From assembly GCF_021869535.1 (NCBI RefSeq), contig NW_026262668.1, positions 75,351,558-75,415,557 of the forward strand: a DNA stretch of 64,000 nt, written 5' to 3'. The stretch is from Mytilus californianus (lineage: Eukaryota > Mollusca > Bivalvia > Mytilida > Mytilidae). Below are positions 13,001 through 23,711 of this stretch, piece after piece. The stretch's first letter is position 1; every line of letters begins with the position of its first letter. The translations under genes were made by a program, and so were the position numbers. The notes beneath the pieces are model-generated. The model ran no database searches. It had not been told where the DNA came from and saw only the letters and a list, made by a program, of their open reading frames with translations.

Positions 13001-16000
13001 GATTTTATGTTGAAAGTCTTAAAGATAAAGGTTTTACTAAAAGCATTACAGAAACTTACATTTTTAAAAATCTATGACAATGAGGTCAAGGTTAGATAAA
13101 TTGTGTCAGACAGACATGTACACCTTACAATTTTTTCATACACCAAATATAGTTGACCAATTGTGTATGCTAATTGAAAAACAGACCAAAACACAAAAAC
13201 TTAACATTGACCAATGAACCATAAAAATGAGGTCAAGGTCAGATGAAACCTGCCAGACAGACATGTACACCTTACAATCATTCCTTACACCAAATATAGT
13301 TGACCTATTGCTTAAAGTACTTGAAAAACAGACCAAAACAAAAACTTAACATTGACCAATGAACCATGAAAATGAGGTCAAGGTCAGATGATACCTGCCA
13401 GACTGACATGTACCCTACAATCATTCCATACACCAAATATAGTTGACCTACTGCTTATAGTATTTGAGAAATGGACCTAATCACGTAACTTTAACCTTGA
13501 TCACTGATCCATGAAATGAGGTCGAGGTCAGTTGAACTCTGTCTGACGGACATGTAGACGTTGCAAGGAACCCATATACCAAATATAGTTATCCTATTAC
13601 TCATAATAAGTGAGAAATTCACATGACAAAAAAACTCAATTTTTATTTCAAGCAGTCGCTGAACCAGGAAAATGAGGTCAAGGACAATTGACATATGGTT
13701 GAAGGTAACTTCGTAACATAAGGTATCTGCATACAAGATATGAAGCATCCAGGTCTTTTATCTGCTAAAATAGAAAGCTTTATACCAAAAATTTAAGGCT
13801 GCCGCTGCCGGATAGTAATACCTATGTCTTGCAAACTTTCGTCGGAGGCCAGACAAAAATGAAAAAAAAAGTTTTAAACTGATCCTTTGGGTACAAACCA
13901 CAATAATTGATCATTTGGGTACAAACCACAATAACTGATAATTTGGGTACAAACCACAATTACTGATCATTTGGGTACAAACTACAATAACTGATCATTT
14001 GGGTACAAACCAAGATAACTGACACATGATAGCTGATACTTTAGGTAAAAATTTGTTGGTAGCTGATTCCTTGGGTAAAAATCAAGGTAGCTGATTCTTT
14101 GGGTACAAACCACAATAACTGGTCCTTTGGGTACAAACCACTACAACTGATTGGTAAAAACCACAATGACTGTTCCTTTGGGTACAAATAAACTCATGTG
14201 TCATTTGGTCTCTTGTGGAGAGTCGTCTCATTGGCAATCAGTACCACATCTTCTTATTTTTATATCATCATAGATACCAGGATTAAAATTAACAAGAGTG
14301 CACACGCTGAAATGTCTCGCCTTCTTTACTAATCATTGATATTATGTTGATAGTCCTAAATATAAAGCTTTATTACAACTGCCACATAAACTTAACATTA
14401 ACCAAGTAAACTAAACATTGACCAATGAACCATGAAAATGAGGTCAAGGTCAGATAAACCATGCAAGGCAGGCATGTACAGCTAACAAATCTTCCATACA
14501 ACAAATATAGTTGACCTATTGCTTATAGTTTAAGAAAACAGACCAAAACACAAAAATTAACACTGAGCAATGAACCTTGAAAATGAGGTCAAGGTCAAAT
14601 AAAACCTGTGTGACTGACATATAGATCATAAAATATTTCCATACACCAAATATAGTTGAACTATAGCATATATAGTATTAGAAAAAAAGACCAAAACTCA
14701 AAAACTTAACTTTGACCACTGAACCATGAAAATGAGGTCAAGGTCAGATGACACCTGCCAGTTGGACATGTACACCTTACAATCATTCAATACACCAAAT
14801 ATAGTAGACCTATTGCATACAGTATAAGAAAAACTGACCAAAACACAAAAACTTAACTATAACCACTGAACCATGAAAATGAGGTCAAGGTCAGATGACA
14901 CCTGCCAGTTGGACACTCCGATATGTACACCTTACAGTCCTTCCATACACCGAATATACTAGACCTATTGCTTATAGTATCTGAGATATGGACTTGACCA
15001 CCAAAACTTAACCTTGTTCACTGATCCATGAAATGAGGTCGAGGTCAAGTGAAAACTGTCTGACGGGCATGAGGACCTTGCAAGGTACGCACATACTAAA
15101 TATAGTTATTACTCATAATAAGAAAGAAATTATCATTACAAATATATTTATCCTATTACTTATAATAAGAGAGAATTTAACATTACAAAAAATCTTAACT
15201 TTTTTTTCCAAGTAGTCACTGAACCATGAAAATGAGGTCAAGGACATTGGACAGGTGACTGACGGAAACTTCGTAACATGAGGCATCCATATACAAAGTA
15301 TGAAGCATCCAGATCTTCTACCTTCTAAAATATATGTCGAGCTTTGTGCGACAAAAGTCGCAGGCTCGACAAAAACAACAGTAACTGATCCTTTGCAAAC
15401 AATTTCTATTCAGCAATTTTGGTATATAGCCAAAGTATTACAGAACTTAAATACTAATGTACAAACTTTTTGGAAATATGAACATCCTTTGCTGGATACC
15501 ACAGCAACTGAATGATTGACAGCCCAATATATATTACAACCATTTTCTGCAAATACCATTTGGACTGTCTTATTACCAAATATACTTGTAGGGTTTGGTA
15601 GCCAGTCATAGTGGGCATCTAATCTTTTTAAAACTACTGGATAATTTTTACCTGTAAAAACATATAAAATAAAGTGTAAGGCTAAGAAAAGCAACGAATC
15701 CCCTTAGTCAATATGTCAACACAGGAACCTTGAACAACATGTACATTTTTCGAATATCAAAATCCTCTGTGGACTCATTAGTGTGCTTGACACACTAATG
15801 TGATGACATGTGATATATTATTCCTGTAGACTCTCATCAAGAGGAACCTTAGCAAACAAACTCCTACTGAATTGAATGAAAAACAATTGATTTGACCCTT
15901 CGGTCCCTGAGACAGTGGTAATTTTCACAAATCTTGCAGACAAACACAAAAAGGGATTTTCATAAGGAATACAAAGAAAGAAATGACATCAAAATCCTAC

Positions 16001-19000
16001 TAAATGTAATTTAATTCAAATGGTAAGGGTTAAACACATGAAGACCACATGAAGAGGGTTTAAAAACAACAAGAGTTATGCATAAATTCTGTCTTTAACT
16101 GCTTTAAGTTCTTTGCAACAGGACACCAATAATGAAACCACTTGAAATAGAGGAAACTGAAAATTTTATGTAAAGGAAATAGAGGATATCATATGGTGCA
16201 TTGATTCACGACACACACTTGACTGCAAGGAAAAAATCAATTCTTTTATTGATGTTCTTCATCTCAAAGAGTCAGTGAGGCCTTTAACAGAGAGAAAAAG
16301 TTCACACCTCAATGTCAGTTCAAGACAGACCAATTTAGCGGAATAATTTTGCTACATGTATAAACCAGTACATCATTGCACAGCTGCAGGGTATTTTTTG
16401 TAAAAGTTAACAGATGATCAACACCAAGTGATAAAAAAAGATCACAGACCTTTGGGCCAGTTGAGCTAAAAATGGGAGAAATTCTTGATATTTTTCTAAT
16501 AAAAGGTTCTCTTTAGGCGATTGGTCTTCAGAGATGAAACTATTGAGACTCAGAATTTCACTGCTCAGTCTGCTGCATTGGTACACAAAGGAAGAAACCA
16601 TAAATCACTAAAATTTGAAAGCTTAGCAATGATTCATGCTTAATTTACTTACAGGTAAAAAAAAATTTAATTAAGTTTATATTTTCTGAATGATCTTTTT
16701 AAAAGTTTCTAATATAATAGTGATGAGAAAAAATTATCCAAAATGACAAATGCTTTAATAACTATGACCTAGTTACCAAAATTTAACTAAGTGATCTAGG
16801 TAGGGTAAGTAAGCAAAAGAACCAATAGTGATAGGTCTAGATGGGGTTTACAGAATAGAGAATAATGGGCCAAGAGTACAGAAAAATTGCTATAAAAAAA
16901 AGAAAGAACAGAGAAAAATGGGCCAAAAAAAAAAAAAGGTAATATTGGTGCTAAAGAATGGAGAATAAAAGGCAAAAAATATAAAGAATAGAGAACATGA
17001 CATAAAAAGTTATAGAAAACAGAAATGAAGAACCCCCAATTTAGACCTTCATAGTGGCAAATCCCTGTAAGCAGTATACCTCTGAATGATGATGCTTGTA
17101 TTACAACTTGATCTAGACCACATAGATGATCTACACATTCCCACTGTTGCAGAACTGATGGAATCCAGTTACCCAATTTAGAAACTGGTAATACAGAAAA
17201 GTGTATCCTGTCCATGAGAGAAAGTAATCCATTCTTTGTTAATCTGTAACATAATTGATAGATAAATGCAAACAAATATCAATGTGCAAGATTCCAGAGG
17301 TTCATCAGACATTGGCAAAAGTCTGGTAATTTTGGGACTGGTCTACTGGTCTACTAATGTTCTGTTGCATCTCAGACCAGGTGTCCAATAAAAATTTATT
17401 AAGAAAGATAATTAAAAAATTCATCTGTAAGCAGTCATAAGATATAACTAAAGTAATTGAACCCTATTTTTTCATTATTTATTCCTTGATTATCAACCAT
17501 TTGTCAGCTGGAACATGTATGAGATAATTTTATGGACATTCCTGCACTGTGTATTAAAAATAATTTAAAAGAAATCTGATTTTTTTCAACAAACACTTTA
17601 AGGAATGTCAGGAATATGGCAGTTGTTTTTCACTTGTTCCATTGATTGAAAGCATTTGCTTTTGTCATTTTTTTATGGACTTTCCCTTTTGGAATTTGCC
17701 TCAAGGAGTTCATTTTCCCATGCCATTCAATTTAAACCTATATTAATTTATAGCTACTACATCTGGGCTACTACATTGTATCTACTGGGTATTACATTTG
17801 ATTTACTCTAACATCAAACTACCACATCTGATTCACTGTCAAATCAAACTATCACGTCTGATTCACTGACACTTCAAACTATCACATCTGATTCACTATC
17901 ACATCAAACTGTCCAGGCATGGGGTAATGCAAATTTGTAATTGTAATGCATGGTAATGCATTACATTTTTCCAAGTAACTGCATGTTATGTGTAATGCAG
18001 CAATTTGTGCATTACATGTAATTGTAATATAATGCATTACTTTAGCAAAAAGTTGTGTAATTTCATGCATTACATGGCATTACATGTCATTACTTTTTTC
18101 ACATACTACATCTTTAACATATTGTTGGAGTTTTAACTAAACCAAATTTAAGATTTCTTGATTAACTAAGAATATGTAAATCATTAGAATATATTCTTTA
18201 TTTCATCTTATTTCATACATTTCCCTGCATAAAAAGATTGATATTTGAAAAGCATAACTGTATTGTTGTCATTAGATCAAAGAATATCTTGTCTTGCTTA
18301 AATAAAAGATAATTAAACTTTGTTATAAAACACCAATTAGTTTGTTTTACAATCAATACTTTCACCATTTAGACAATTGTTCATTAATTAAGGTATATAT
18401 ATGTTTATTTTATAATTAGGGAAGTTATTCACAGTAATTAAATATTTCGTTTAAAATAAAAAAAAACAACAAAAAGTATATTTATAAAAGTAAAGTCAAC
18501 ATTAAGTTAAAATAATTAAAATTGTAAAGGTCGAATTAAATAGACTTTTTACATGTATACTTATATTCAATTCATGGAACAGTTACTGCATATGCTAGAA
18601 TCTTTTGTGACTTCTAGTATTTTTTCAAAATGTTTAATTTTTCTATTCACTTAATAAAATTTTCAAATGTAATGTGTAATTCAAGGCATTACTTTGCAAA
18701 AGTAATTGTAATATAATGCATTACTTTGATAAATGCATGTAATTGTAATTGTAATATAATGCATGGTTTGGTCAAAGTAATTGTAATATAATGCATTACA
18801 TTGCAATGTAATTCGCCCCATGCCTGAAACTGTCACAACTTATTTTTACTATGACACATCAAACTGTCTCATCTGCTTAACATCTTACTACCTAAGATAA
18901 AAAAGAAAAAAGAAACAGCATTCCAATGTCACCCATGTTGCAAATATTTTATCTATCCAAGAGCTATAATAACTAAAAAATAAATGGGGAATGTGTCCAT

Positions 19001-22000
19001 GTGACACAGATGATGCCCCCGCTTGCATATAATGTTATAAAGGGACATAATTCAAGAACAGTAAAAGTAACGCCACCCAAATTCATACTTGATCTGATTT
19101 TTGTGGTAATAAGCATTGGGTATAAGTCTCATAACATTTGGTTGAGCAAAACTAAAGTTAGAGAACGGAAACGAAAAATTCAGCAATTTTTCCATTTGTA
19201 AAAGGGCATAACTCTAGAAAGGTAAAAGTGACGTCACCCAAATTCAAACATCATCTGTGTTTTGTAGTAATAAGCATTGTGTATAAGTTTCATAACATTT
19301 GGTTGAGGCAAACTAAAGTTAGAGAAAGGAAACCAAAATTTATGGACGTACAAACGGAAAAGGGTAAAACTTAATGCCCCCTCGGCAACGGCAGGGGCAT
19401 AAAAATTTGTTGTGTTCTTTAAAATGTTTTAATAAATATCTTATAAGAAATGTTCATAGACATGAGATCGCTCACAATGTTATTTTCCATATAATTTTTA
19501 TTTCAAAGACACACAACTCGGTTACTCCTGTAAAAATAATTGATCTGCACTGATTTTCAAAGTCGTCCCAGATATTGCTGATATAAACTGTTGATATAAA
19601 TTTCATAACAATCCTACAAGAAATGTAGGTGTGGGAGTGCTTACCATGCAATTTTCTATATAATTTATATTTCCTAGGGGCATAACACTTTTAAAAATAT
19701 CTGATTGGCACACATTTTCAAATTCCTTTAAGAAATTGCTAATATAAACTTTTGATATAAATTTCATAATTATCTGGCAAGAATTACATGTATACATGAG
19801 AGCACTCACATGAACGGACGGACAGATACTTGGTAATTCAATATCCCTCACACTACATTGCGCGGGACCTCAAAAATAACTATCATCAACCAAGAACGTA
19901 AGGGTTTAACATCACCCTTAAACCATATCTTTCAAGTAAAGTTCATATCATTATGCATTTTGTACTATTACAATTTATCTTAAACCTGAAACTTAACCTT
20001 GATTACTCAACCATGAAATTGAGGTCTCACAACCTCTTGCTTTAAAACTATATTTTTGGGTAATTCACATATTGTTGTAAAGTGAAATTACAATATGATA
20101 TCGCAACTACTTTACATCAAACTACCTGAAACTGAAGACAGGGTACATATGTGTAACAATGGCCACTGAAACATTTTCCTTTCCTTTGATCATTTTACTT
20201 GAGTGTACCTGTAGAATTCTAATAAATACGGGATATCACATCCTAATTTTTACGGTAATGTTGATAATAAAGCATGTAAATTTAAATAATATCCACATAA
20301 CTTATTGATCCTTTATATAAACATACATGTATTCTTAAAATATAAAATTGTAACACTGTAGTTCTTTGAATATGGTTTTTATCAGCAAAAATATTGAGTT
20401 TGTTTTTGATAAATTAAAACATAACAAAATATATACTGCTTTGCATTTATTGAAACATTTGGTCCTACATCCTGTCGATATTATGTACTTATATTTTCGC
20501 ATTGCACTAGGTCATGCTTTTCTGAAACCGTACATGTATATGATGCTTCACACTTAATCTGTTGGATGTGTGCTGGTTGATACTTTATTCTGGGAGAACA
20601 TGATTTAATTATTTGTTGTTATTGGTTTTGAACTAGATTCACTTATTGTGAGTACTCTTACAGCAGTACAATGTGTCTTTTGTCTTTATGTTAGTCGTAT
20701 TTTATGCTTTGTGACAATCTATGAGTCTAGCCATTTCCAACTGATTTTTACAGTTTCTTGTTACATCATTGTCCCAGGTAACGTGCCTGTCCCAAGTCAG
20801 GAGCCTGTAGTTCAGTGGCTGTCATTGGTTGCTGTCTATTATATCTGTTTTTCATTTATTGTTTTGTTAAAACTTTCATAGATATGTGATATAGGTTTTG
20901 CTCAGTGTCGAAGGCTGCAACGTGACCTACATGTACATGTGTTATTGCTTAAATCCACATCATTTGGACTCTGTTTAATAGTTGTCTCATTGGCAATCAT
21001 ATCACATCTCAATATTTTATATAGTTAATATTAAATCCTTAAATAGCCTTTGCAACTAATGGACATACATGTACAGATTAAAACACTATTAGCATAATTG
21101 CTTGATGTAAGCAACAAATATTTGCATGCGAAAATTTGAGATATTTTCCGTGATTGCAAAAATAATTCAATTTCATTTGATATAAAACACTCAATATATA
21201 AATTTTTTCATATTCATAATTGATAAATGGATGATGAAAAATGAAAAAGAATTGTGAACAACACCATACCTGATACTATATGTATTATAAAGGAACTTCT
21301 ATTGCATGACAGATGCACCTCCTCTGGCTCACGGGGACCAATAGATAATATGATAGATATATGTATTAGTCTCAGCTGGTAGCCTGGTAGTCATAATTTC
21401 ATATAGTAATAGATAAAAAATTGGCAGTAATGTATTTATAAATTTTTACATTTTTGAACTTGTATTATATTTCAAACCTTAAACAGAATAAATACCTTCC
21501 TTCGAATTTATTTAACATGGTTTTAATCCTACTTTGCATCCATAAGGGACCATACGTTTCATTTAAAGTTGCTGTTTTTGGTACAAAAATAAAATGTGTA
21601 TTGTTTATGGATTCATCTGCTAATGGTGATAATGAAGAATCTGAGCTCCACATGAATTCTAAAAATCCGGAATTTGGATCAAACACATGAATTATAATTG
21701 AGTAATTTGTCCAGTTTAAACAAGGAAATACAACTTTCTGATCTAATCCCCATAATGTGAAAAAAGGAGCTGTATTTCCTGGGTTGAATTGGATTACTTC
21801 TCCGTCTTTCAAAACTTTCTTGGTATTCAAATTCTTTCTGCCGATACTATTCTTGAAAGAGATTATGTTTCTTGGCCGAATATTGTTATATTTTTTCGAA
21901 ACAAATTCAGAAGCGTCAAATTCAAATGAAAATTTTGTTTCCTGATTGACTGGATCATGGACAGCAGTTTTCCCGTAGATTAAAGCTATTTTGAAAACTA

Positions 22001-22034
22001 AAAATCCAACAAATATTTGTTGCATGTCTACCAT
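4068..22034 (-). CDS. Secreted peptide-N-glycosidase F-like protein with PA domain (3' end not in window)
   Basis: Ten minus-strand exons join in frame: 22034-21496, 17243-17080, 15651-15467, 11360-11209, 10836-10699, 9617-9490, 7927-7759, 6499-6354, 5143-5028 and 4191-4068. All have AG/GT borders, giving 620 residues plus one base. The start at 22034 was chosen because it begins a hydrophobic signal-like stretch (MVDMQQIFVGFLVFKIALIY); the frame is open further upstream. Residues about 245-350 resemble a protease-associated domain (GCSYFQKV, then KSGAVGVVVVASKG). From about 436 it matches peptide-N-glycosidase F: CGHWDHTVNLYVCC, GRWLTDVSPLLPLF, and GSDENGCGEFC near 590-600. In the bacterial enzyme this fold releases N-glycans from asparagine; D463 and E598 align with its catalytic D60 and E206. 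Exon 3 uses a weak donor (AAA/GTTTGT). Terminal exons are either left of the window or lost. Extracellular or secretory location is inferred. Confidence 0.85.
5711..5894. mobile_element. TA-flanked inverted-repeat MITE
   Basis: Ends read CTGTAAAGTG and CACTTTACAG with TA on both sides (5709-5710, 5895-5896). About 184 bp long, inside the intron between exons 8 and 9 of the PNGase-like gene. Its TIR resembles, but differs from, that of the 3715-3913 element. Confidence 0.75.
9318..9462 (+). repeat. family C terminal fragment
   Basis: A GGACAGAAAGACAGAAAG-type simple repeat leads into AACACTTATAATGCCC and a palindrome (GTCCCCTGCAGCGGGGGCAT), as at the end of the fuller family C copy 18982-19403. 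It ends about 30 bp from the exon 6 donor of the PNGase-like gene. Confidence 0.65.
10343..10684. mobile_element. Foldback element with ~155-bp arms
   Basis: A long near-perfect inverted repeat: the left arm contains GCGGGGCTTCAGCTTGTATAC and TAATTAAGATTGACATCTGC, and the right arm carries their reverse complements. A spacer of about 31 bases (10499-10529) separates the arms. It lies in the intron just after exon 5 of the PNGase-like gene, its edge about 15 bp from the splice donor at 10698. The intron RNA could form a long double-stranded hairpin. Confidence 0.85.
11025..11165 (+). repeat. interspersed repeat fragment (family I)
   Basis: Carries ATTGAAGACCCATTGGTGGC, CTTCGGCTGTTGTCTGCTC and GTCTCTTTGACACATTCCCC. 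From memory this text is widespread in mussel DNA, but only one clear copy is in this window. It sits about 45 bp from exon 4 of the PNGase-like gene. Confidence 0.5.
11516..12799 (+). mobile_element. family A element, near-complete copy
   Basis: Begins CTAGAGGCTCTAAAGAGCC (a palindrome) with GCTCACC shortly after, and ends GGACGACGGACGACGGACGC, then a hairpin and AGGTGAGCTAAAAAG. The core holds two direct repeats about 500 bp apart (GGGCAATAACTCCTTAAGGG at 11771 and 12268), each ending near GCCATCTTGGTT. Subterminal GCTCACC and GGTGAGC are inverted relative to each other. No open frame of useful size is present, so it must be non-autonomous. It lies in intron 3 of the PNGase-like gene. Helitron-like (HINE) identity is inferred from the architecture. 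Confidence 0.8.
12954..13858 (+). mobile_element. family D element, copy 1
   Basis: Starts AACAAGAGTGCACACGCTGA and holds five tandem units of about 146 bp marked by CCATGAAAATGAGGTCAAGG and ACACCAAATATAGTTGACC. It ends near TTTCGTCGGAGGCCAGACAA. The last two units are variants (GAGGTCGAGGTCA, then GAGGTCAAGGACA), an order repeated in copy 2. No coding capacity. In intron 3 of the PNGase-like gene. Confidence 0.85.
13870..14190. repeat. ~29-bp minisatellite
   Basis: About ten copies of a unit like CTGATCCTTTGGGTACAAAC followed by CACAATAA, some truncated or changed (TGATCATTTGGG, GGTAGCTGATTC). It separates two family D elements. A remnant (AACTGATCCTTTGCAAACAA, about 15382) appears beyond the second element, so copy 2 probably landed inside this array. 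Confidence 0.85.
14195..14265 (+). repeat. family B end fragment
   Basis: GGAGAGTCGTCTCATTGGCA and TACCACATCTTCTTATTTTT match the end of family B copies elsewhere in the window. The remainder of the element is absent. Confidence 0.6.
14291..15372 (+). mobile_element. family D element, copy 2
   Basis: Same start as copy 1 (AACAAGAGTGCACACGCTGA), with six tandem units and the same two variant units at the end. It closes with a palindromic terminus (GTCGAGC and GCTCGAC around TTTGTGCGACAAAAGTCGCAG). The hairpin end is intact here but not in copy 1. Confidence 0.85.
16415..16475 (+). repeat. decayed family A hairpin end
   Basis: CAAGTGATAAAAAAAGATCA followed by GACCTTTGGGCCAGTTGAGC and TAAAAA matches the family A terminus with mutations. 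No body was recognised upstream. Confidence 0.5.
17800..17913. repeat. ~31-bp minisatellite, split
   Basis: Repeats of ATCAAACTATCACATCTGAT followed by TCACTGTCAC. The array is cut by the hAT-like element at 17914-18826 and resumes at 18827 (AAACTGTCACAAC...), so the array predates the insertion. Confidence 0.75.
17914..18826. mobile_element. hAT-like non-autonomous element with 8-bp duplication
   Basis: Terminal inverted repeats read CAGGCATGGGGTAATG and CGCCCCATGCCTG. The eight bases AAACTGTC occur directly before (17906-17913) and after (18827-18834) the element. An 8-bp duplication with CAG...CTG-like ends is the hallmark of the hAT superfamily. The sub-terminal regions hold many TAATGCATTAC and TGTAATTGTAATATAATGC repeats in both orientations. 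No transposase frame. It lies in intron 1 of the PNGase-like gene. Confidence 0.92.
18982..19403 (+). mobile_element. family C element, copy 1
   Basis: Starts near AATGGGGAATGTGTC with ACACAGATGATGCCCC and ends with CTTAATGCCCCCTCGGCAAC and GGCAGGGGCATAAAAA, a palindromic terminus. Two internal tandem units of about 185 bp share AGTAAAAGTGACGTCACCCA-like and ATAACATTTGGTTGAG text. The reverse copy at 31866-32137 has the same ends. Confidence 0.8.
19436..19872 (-). mobile_element. family E element, copy 1
   Basis: Tandem units with TGATATAAATTTCATAA and a GGACGGACAGATACTTGG stretch lead to a CACACTACATTGCGCGGGAC end. It is inverted relative to the fuller copy at 46979-47560, whose terminus GTCCCCCGCGCG...GCAGGGAC is palindromic. 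Confidence 0.65.
20650..21010 (+). repeat. diverged family B copy
   Basis: CCTGTCCCAAGTCAGGAGCC, TTATATCTGTTTTTCATTTA and GTTGTCTCATTGGCAATCAT match family B in order. One frame reads PSQEPVVQWLSLVAVYYICF, close to PSQEPVFQSLSFVSVYHICF in the reverse copy at 38310-38690. The peptide likeness may reflect shared DNA rather than selection. Confidence 0.65.
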
Positions 22035-22854
22035 TTTCTTATCATGTGACTTGTCATAAAAAATATAAAAATAGAGATATATTGTGTCAAGGATTTGTAT
22101 AGTGAGATCCTTGATTGTGTGAGTTAATTTGTATAATAAAATTATGATCATTTGCCTCATAAACATCATATTAATCCTTACCTAAGATATGTGTGTATTA
22201 CTTTGCGTTAGGGGAAAAAAACTATTAACTTCAAAAAGTGTGTGTGGGGATGGGAGGGGAAGAAGCGTCAAGAATCTACAAGAAGAAAAATATTAATGAC
22301 AAGAAAGGTTATTTACCATTAAAACAATAGACTTATAAAAAAAATTATCTGATAATACTAAGGGTCAATAAAAATAGAGAAAAATGGCAGTTAAAAATAT
22401 AAAAAAAAATAAAAATTGACCCCCTTTATTTATCCAAACATTCGTGTATACCTTTTGTTTTTTATTAATAATGTAAATATTTGAACCTTTTATTCTGTTA
22501 GGAGAGAAAAATTTGTGTCATGTATTTATATATATATATATATATATATATTGACCTTTTGAGTCTGAAATAAATGTCAAGATTATATTATCTTAATATA
22601 ATTTGGTTTTGAATCTTTGATATTAACTATGCCGACTCTACATTCATATTGATTCTTTCATCATAAACTATGCTGAAAACTGAACGTATATTATCTTAAA
22701 CATATCCTTGATAATGAAAAAAAAAACAAAGTTATATATACTTTATTCTCTTGTTTCTCGTATATTAAAAAAAAAAGACAATTTAATCTTTAATGTATGT
22801 TTCAATATTTATTTATCTACAATAATTAATATTTAGATTTTTTACGCTAAATTT
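22035..22854. other. upstream flank of PNGase-like gene, no gene seen
   Basis: AT-rich non-coding DNA that should hold the promoter of the minus-strand gene. No TATA-type or initiator motif could be assigned with confidence. A perfect (TA)n run lies at about 22527-22551. Confidence 0.5.
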
Positions 22855-23000
22855 GTTTTCTTGTCACTAAATTATACTTCTTGTCGCTAAATTATTCTTT
22901 TTGTCGCTTATTTGTTTCTTCTTGTCGCTTCTTGAAGCTTCTTGTCGCTAATTTGTTTCTTGTTGTCGCTTCTTGACGCTTCTTGTCGCTAATTAGTGAT
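22855..23000. repeat. CTTGTCGCT short tandem repeat
   Basis: Irregular repeats of TTCTTGTCGCTAAATT and CTTCTTGTCGCTTCTTGACG fill the stretch. No coding frame. Confidence 0.8.
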
Positions 23001-23021
23001 ACCCGGTTGGTTGTCTTGTAT

Positions 23022-23161
23022 CACAGTCGCCTGATGATTTCATAATTATAACGAAAAAATGGGGGAAATAAAATATTTTTAGTATACTATATAATACTAC
23101 TAAAAATATTTTATTTCCCCCATTTTTTTCTCTATAATTATGAAATCTTCAGGCAACTGTG
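23022..23161. repeat. ~70-bp inverted repeat (hairpin)
   Basis: CACAGTCGCCTGATGATTTC, ATAATTATAACG and ATGGGGGAAATAAAATATTT on the left are mirrored on the right with few mismatches. The centre is TAGTATACTATATAATACTA. It resembles a foldback MITE; flanking duplications were not resolved. Confidence 0.85.
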
Positions 23162-23184
23162 CTTGTATTAAACATAAAATAATG

Positions 23185-23660
23185 TCCCAAATTCAGAAAT
23201 GTTGTCCGCCGGTCGGACAAAATTTCATATAAAATATTGTCCGCGGACACTATATTTCACAAGAAATACTGTCCAGGACAATATTTCATTATGAAATAAT
23301 GTCCTTGTCCATGGAATTTTGTCACCCGAGTTCTCGGCCTGTTCAATATTTTACTACGAAATACTGTCCATGACAATATTTCCAGAGGCGGATTTAGGGG
23401 GAGGGCGGGGTTCCCAGGCCCTCCGGGCTTATGAACCTACATTTATGGTTAATCCAGACTTTTTACCTATTCCACTCCAAACTTTGTCTAGTTTGGGGCC
23501 CCGGGCCCCCCTTTTTCAAAATCCTGTATCCGCATCTGATTTCACTGTAAAATACTCACGTGGAAATACTATCCATGAAAATATTTCGTAACTTGATCTT
23601 ATTATGTTTTCACTGAGAAATACTCTGCTATGAAATTGTGAGCATTTCTGGAATTTTTAA
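23185..23660. repeat. array of inverted ATATTGTCC/GGACAATAT motifs, left part
   Basis: The motif pair GAAATACTGTCC and GGACAATATTTC recurs in alternating orientation (GTCCGCCGGTCGGAC, GTCCGCGGACAC, CTGTCCAGGACAATATTTC). A MITE interrupts it at 23383-23538. The same motifs resume at 25905-26200 beyond a 2.1-kb element, so the two parts probably formed one region. Confidence 0.75.
23383..23538. mobile_element. small GC-rich MITE
   Basis: Ends read CAGAGGCGGAT and ATCCGCATCTG, flanked on both sides by ATTTC (23378-23382 and 23539-23543). The interior contains GGGGCCCCGGGCCCCCC. It is akin in style to the CAGTGGCGGATCC element at 59880-60030. Confidence 0.7.
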
Positions 23661-23711
23661 AAATATTTTTCATGAAAAGTATGTGTATATAAATTATAAC
23701 CAGAGACATAT

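Noticed and set aside
13860-14190. Centromeric satellite
   Set aside because: Only about 0.3 kb with roughly ten units; a local minisatellite.
16796-17275. 159-residue minus-strand open frame as one gene
   Set aside because: Only its N-terminal part (17243-17080) matches the PNGase-like gene and has splice borders; the remainder is AT-rich read-through into the intron.
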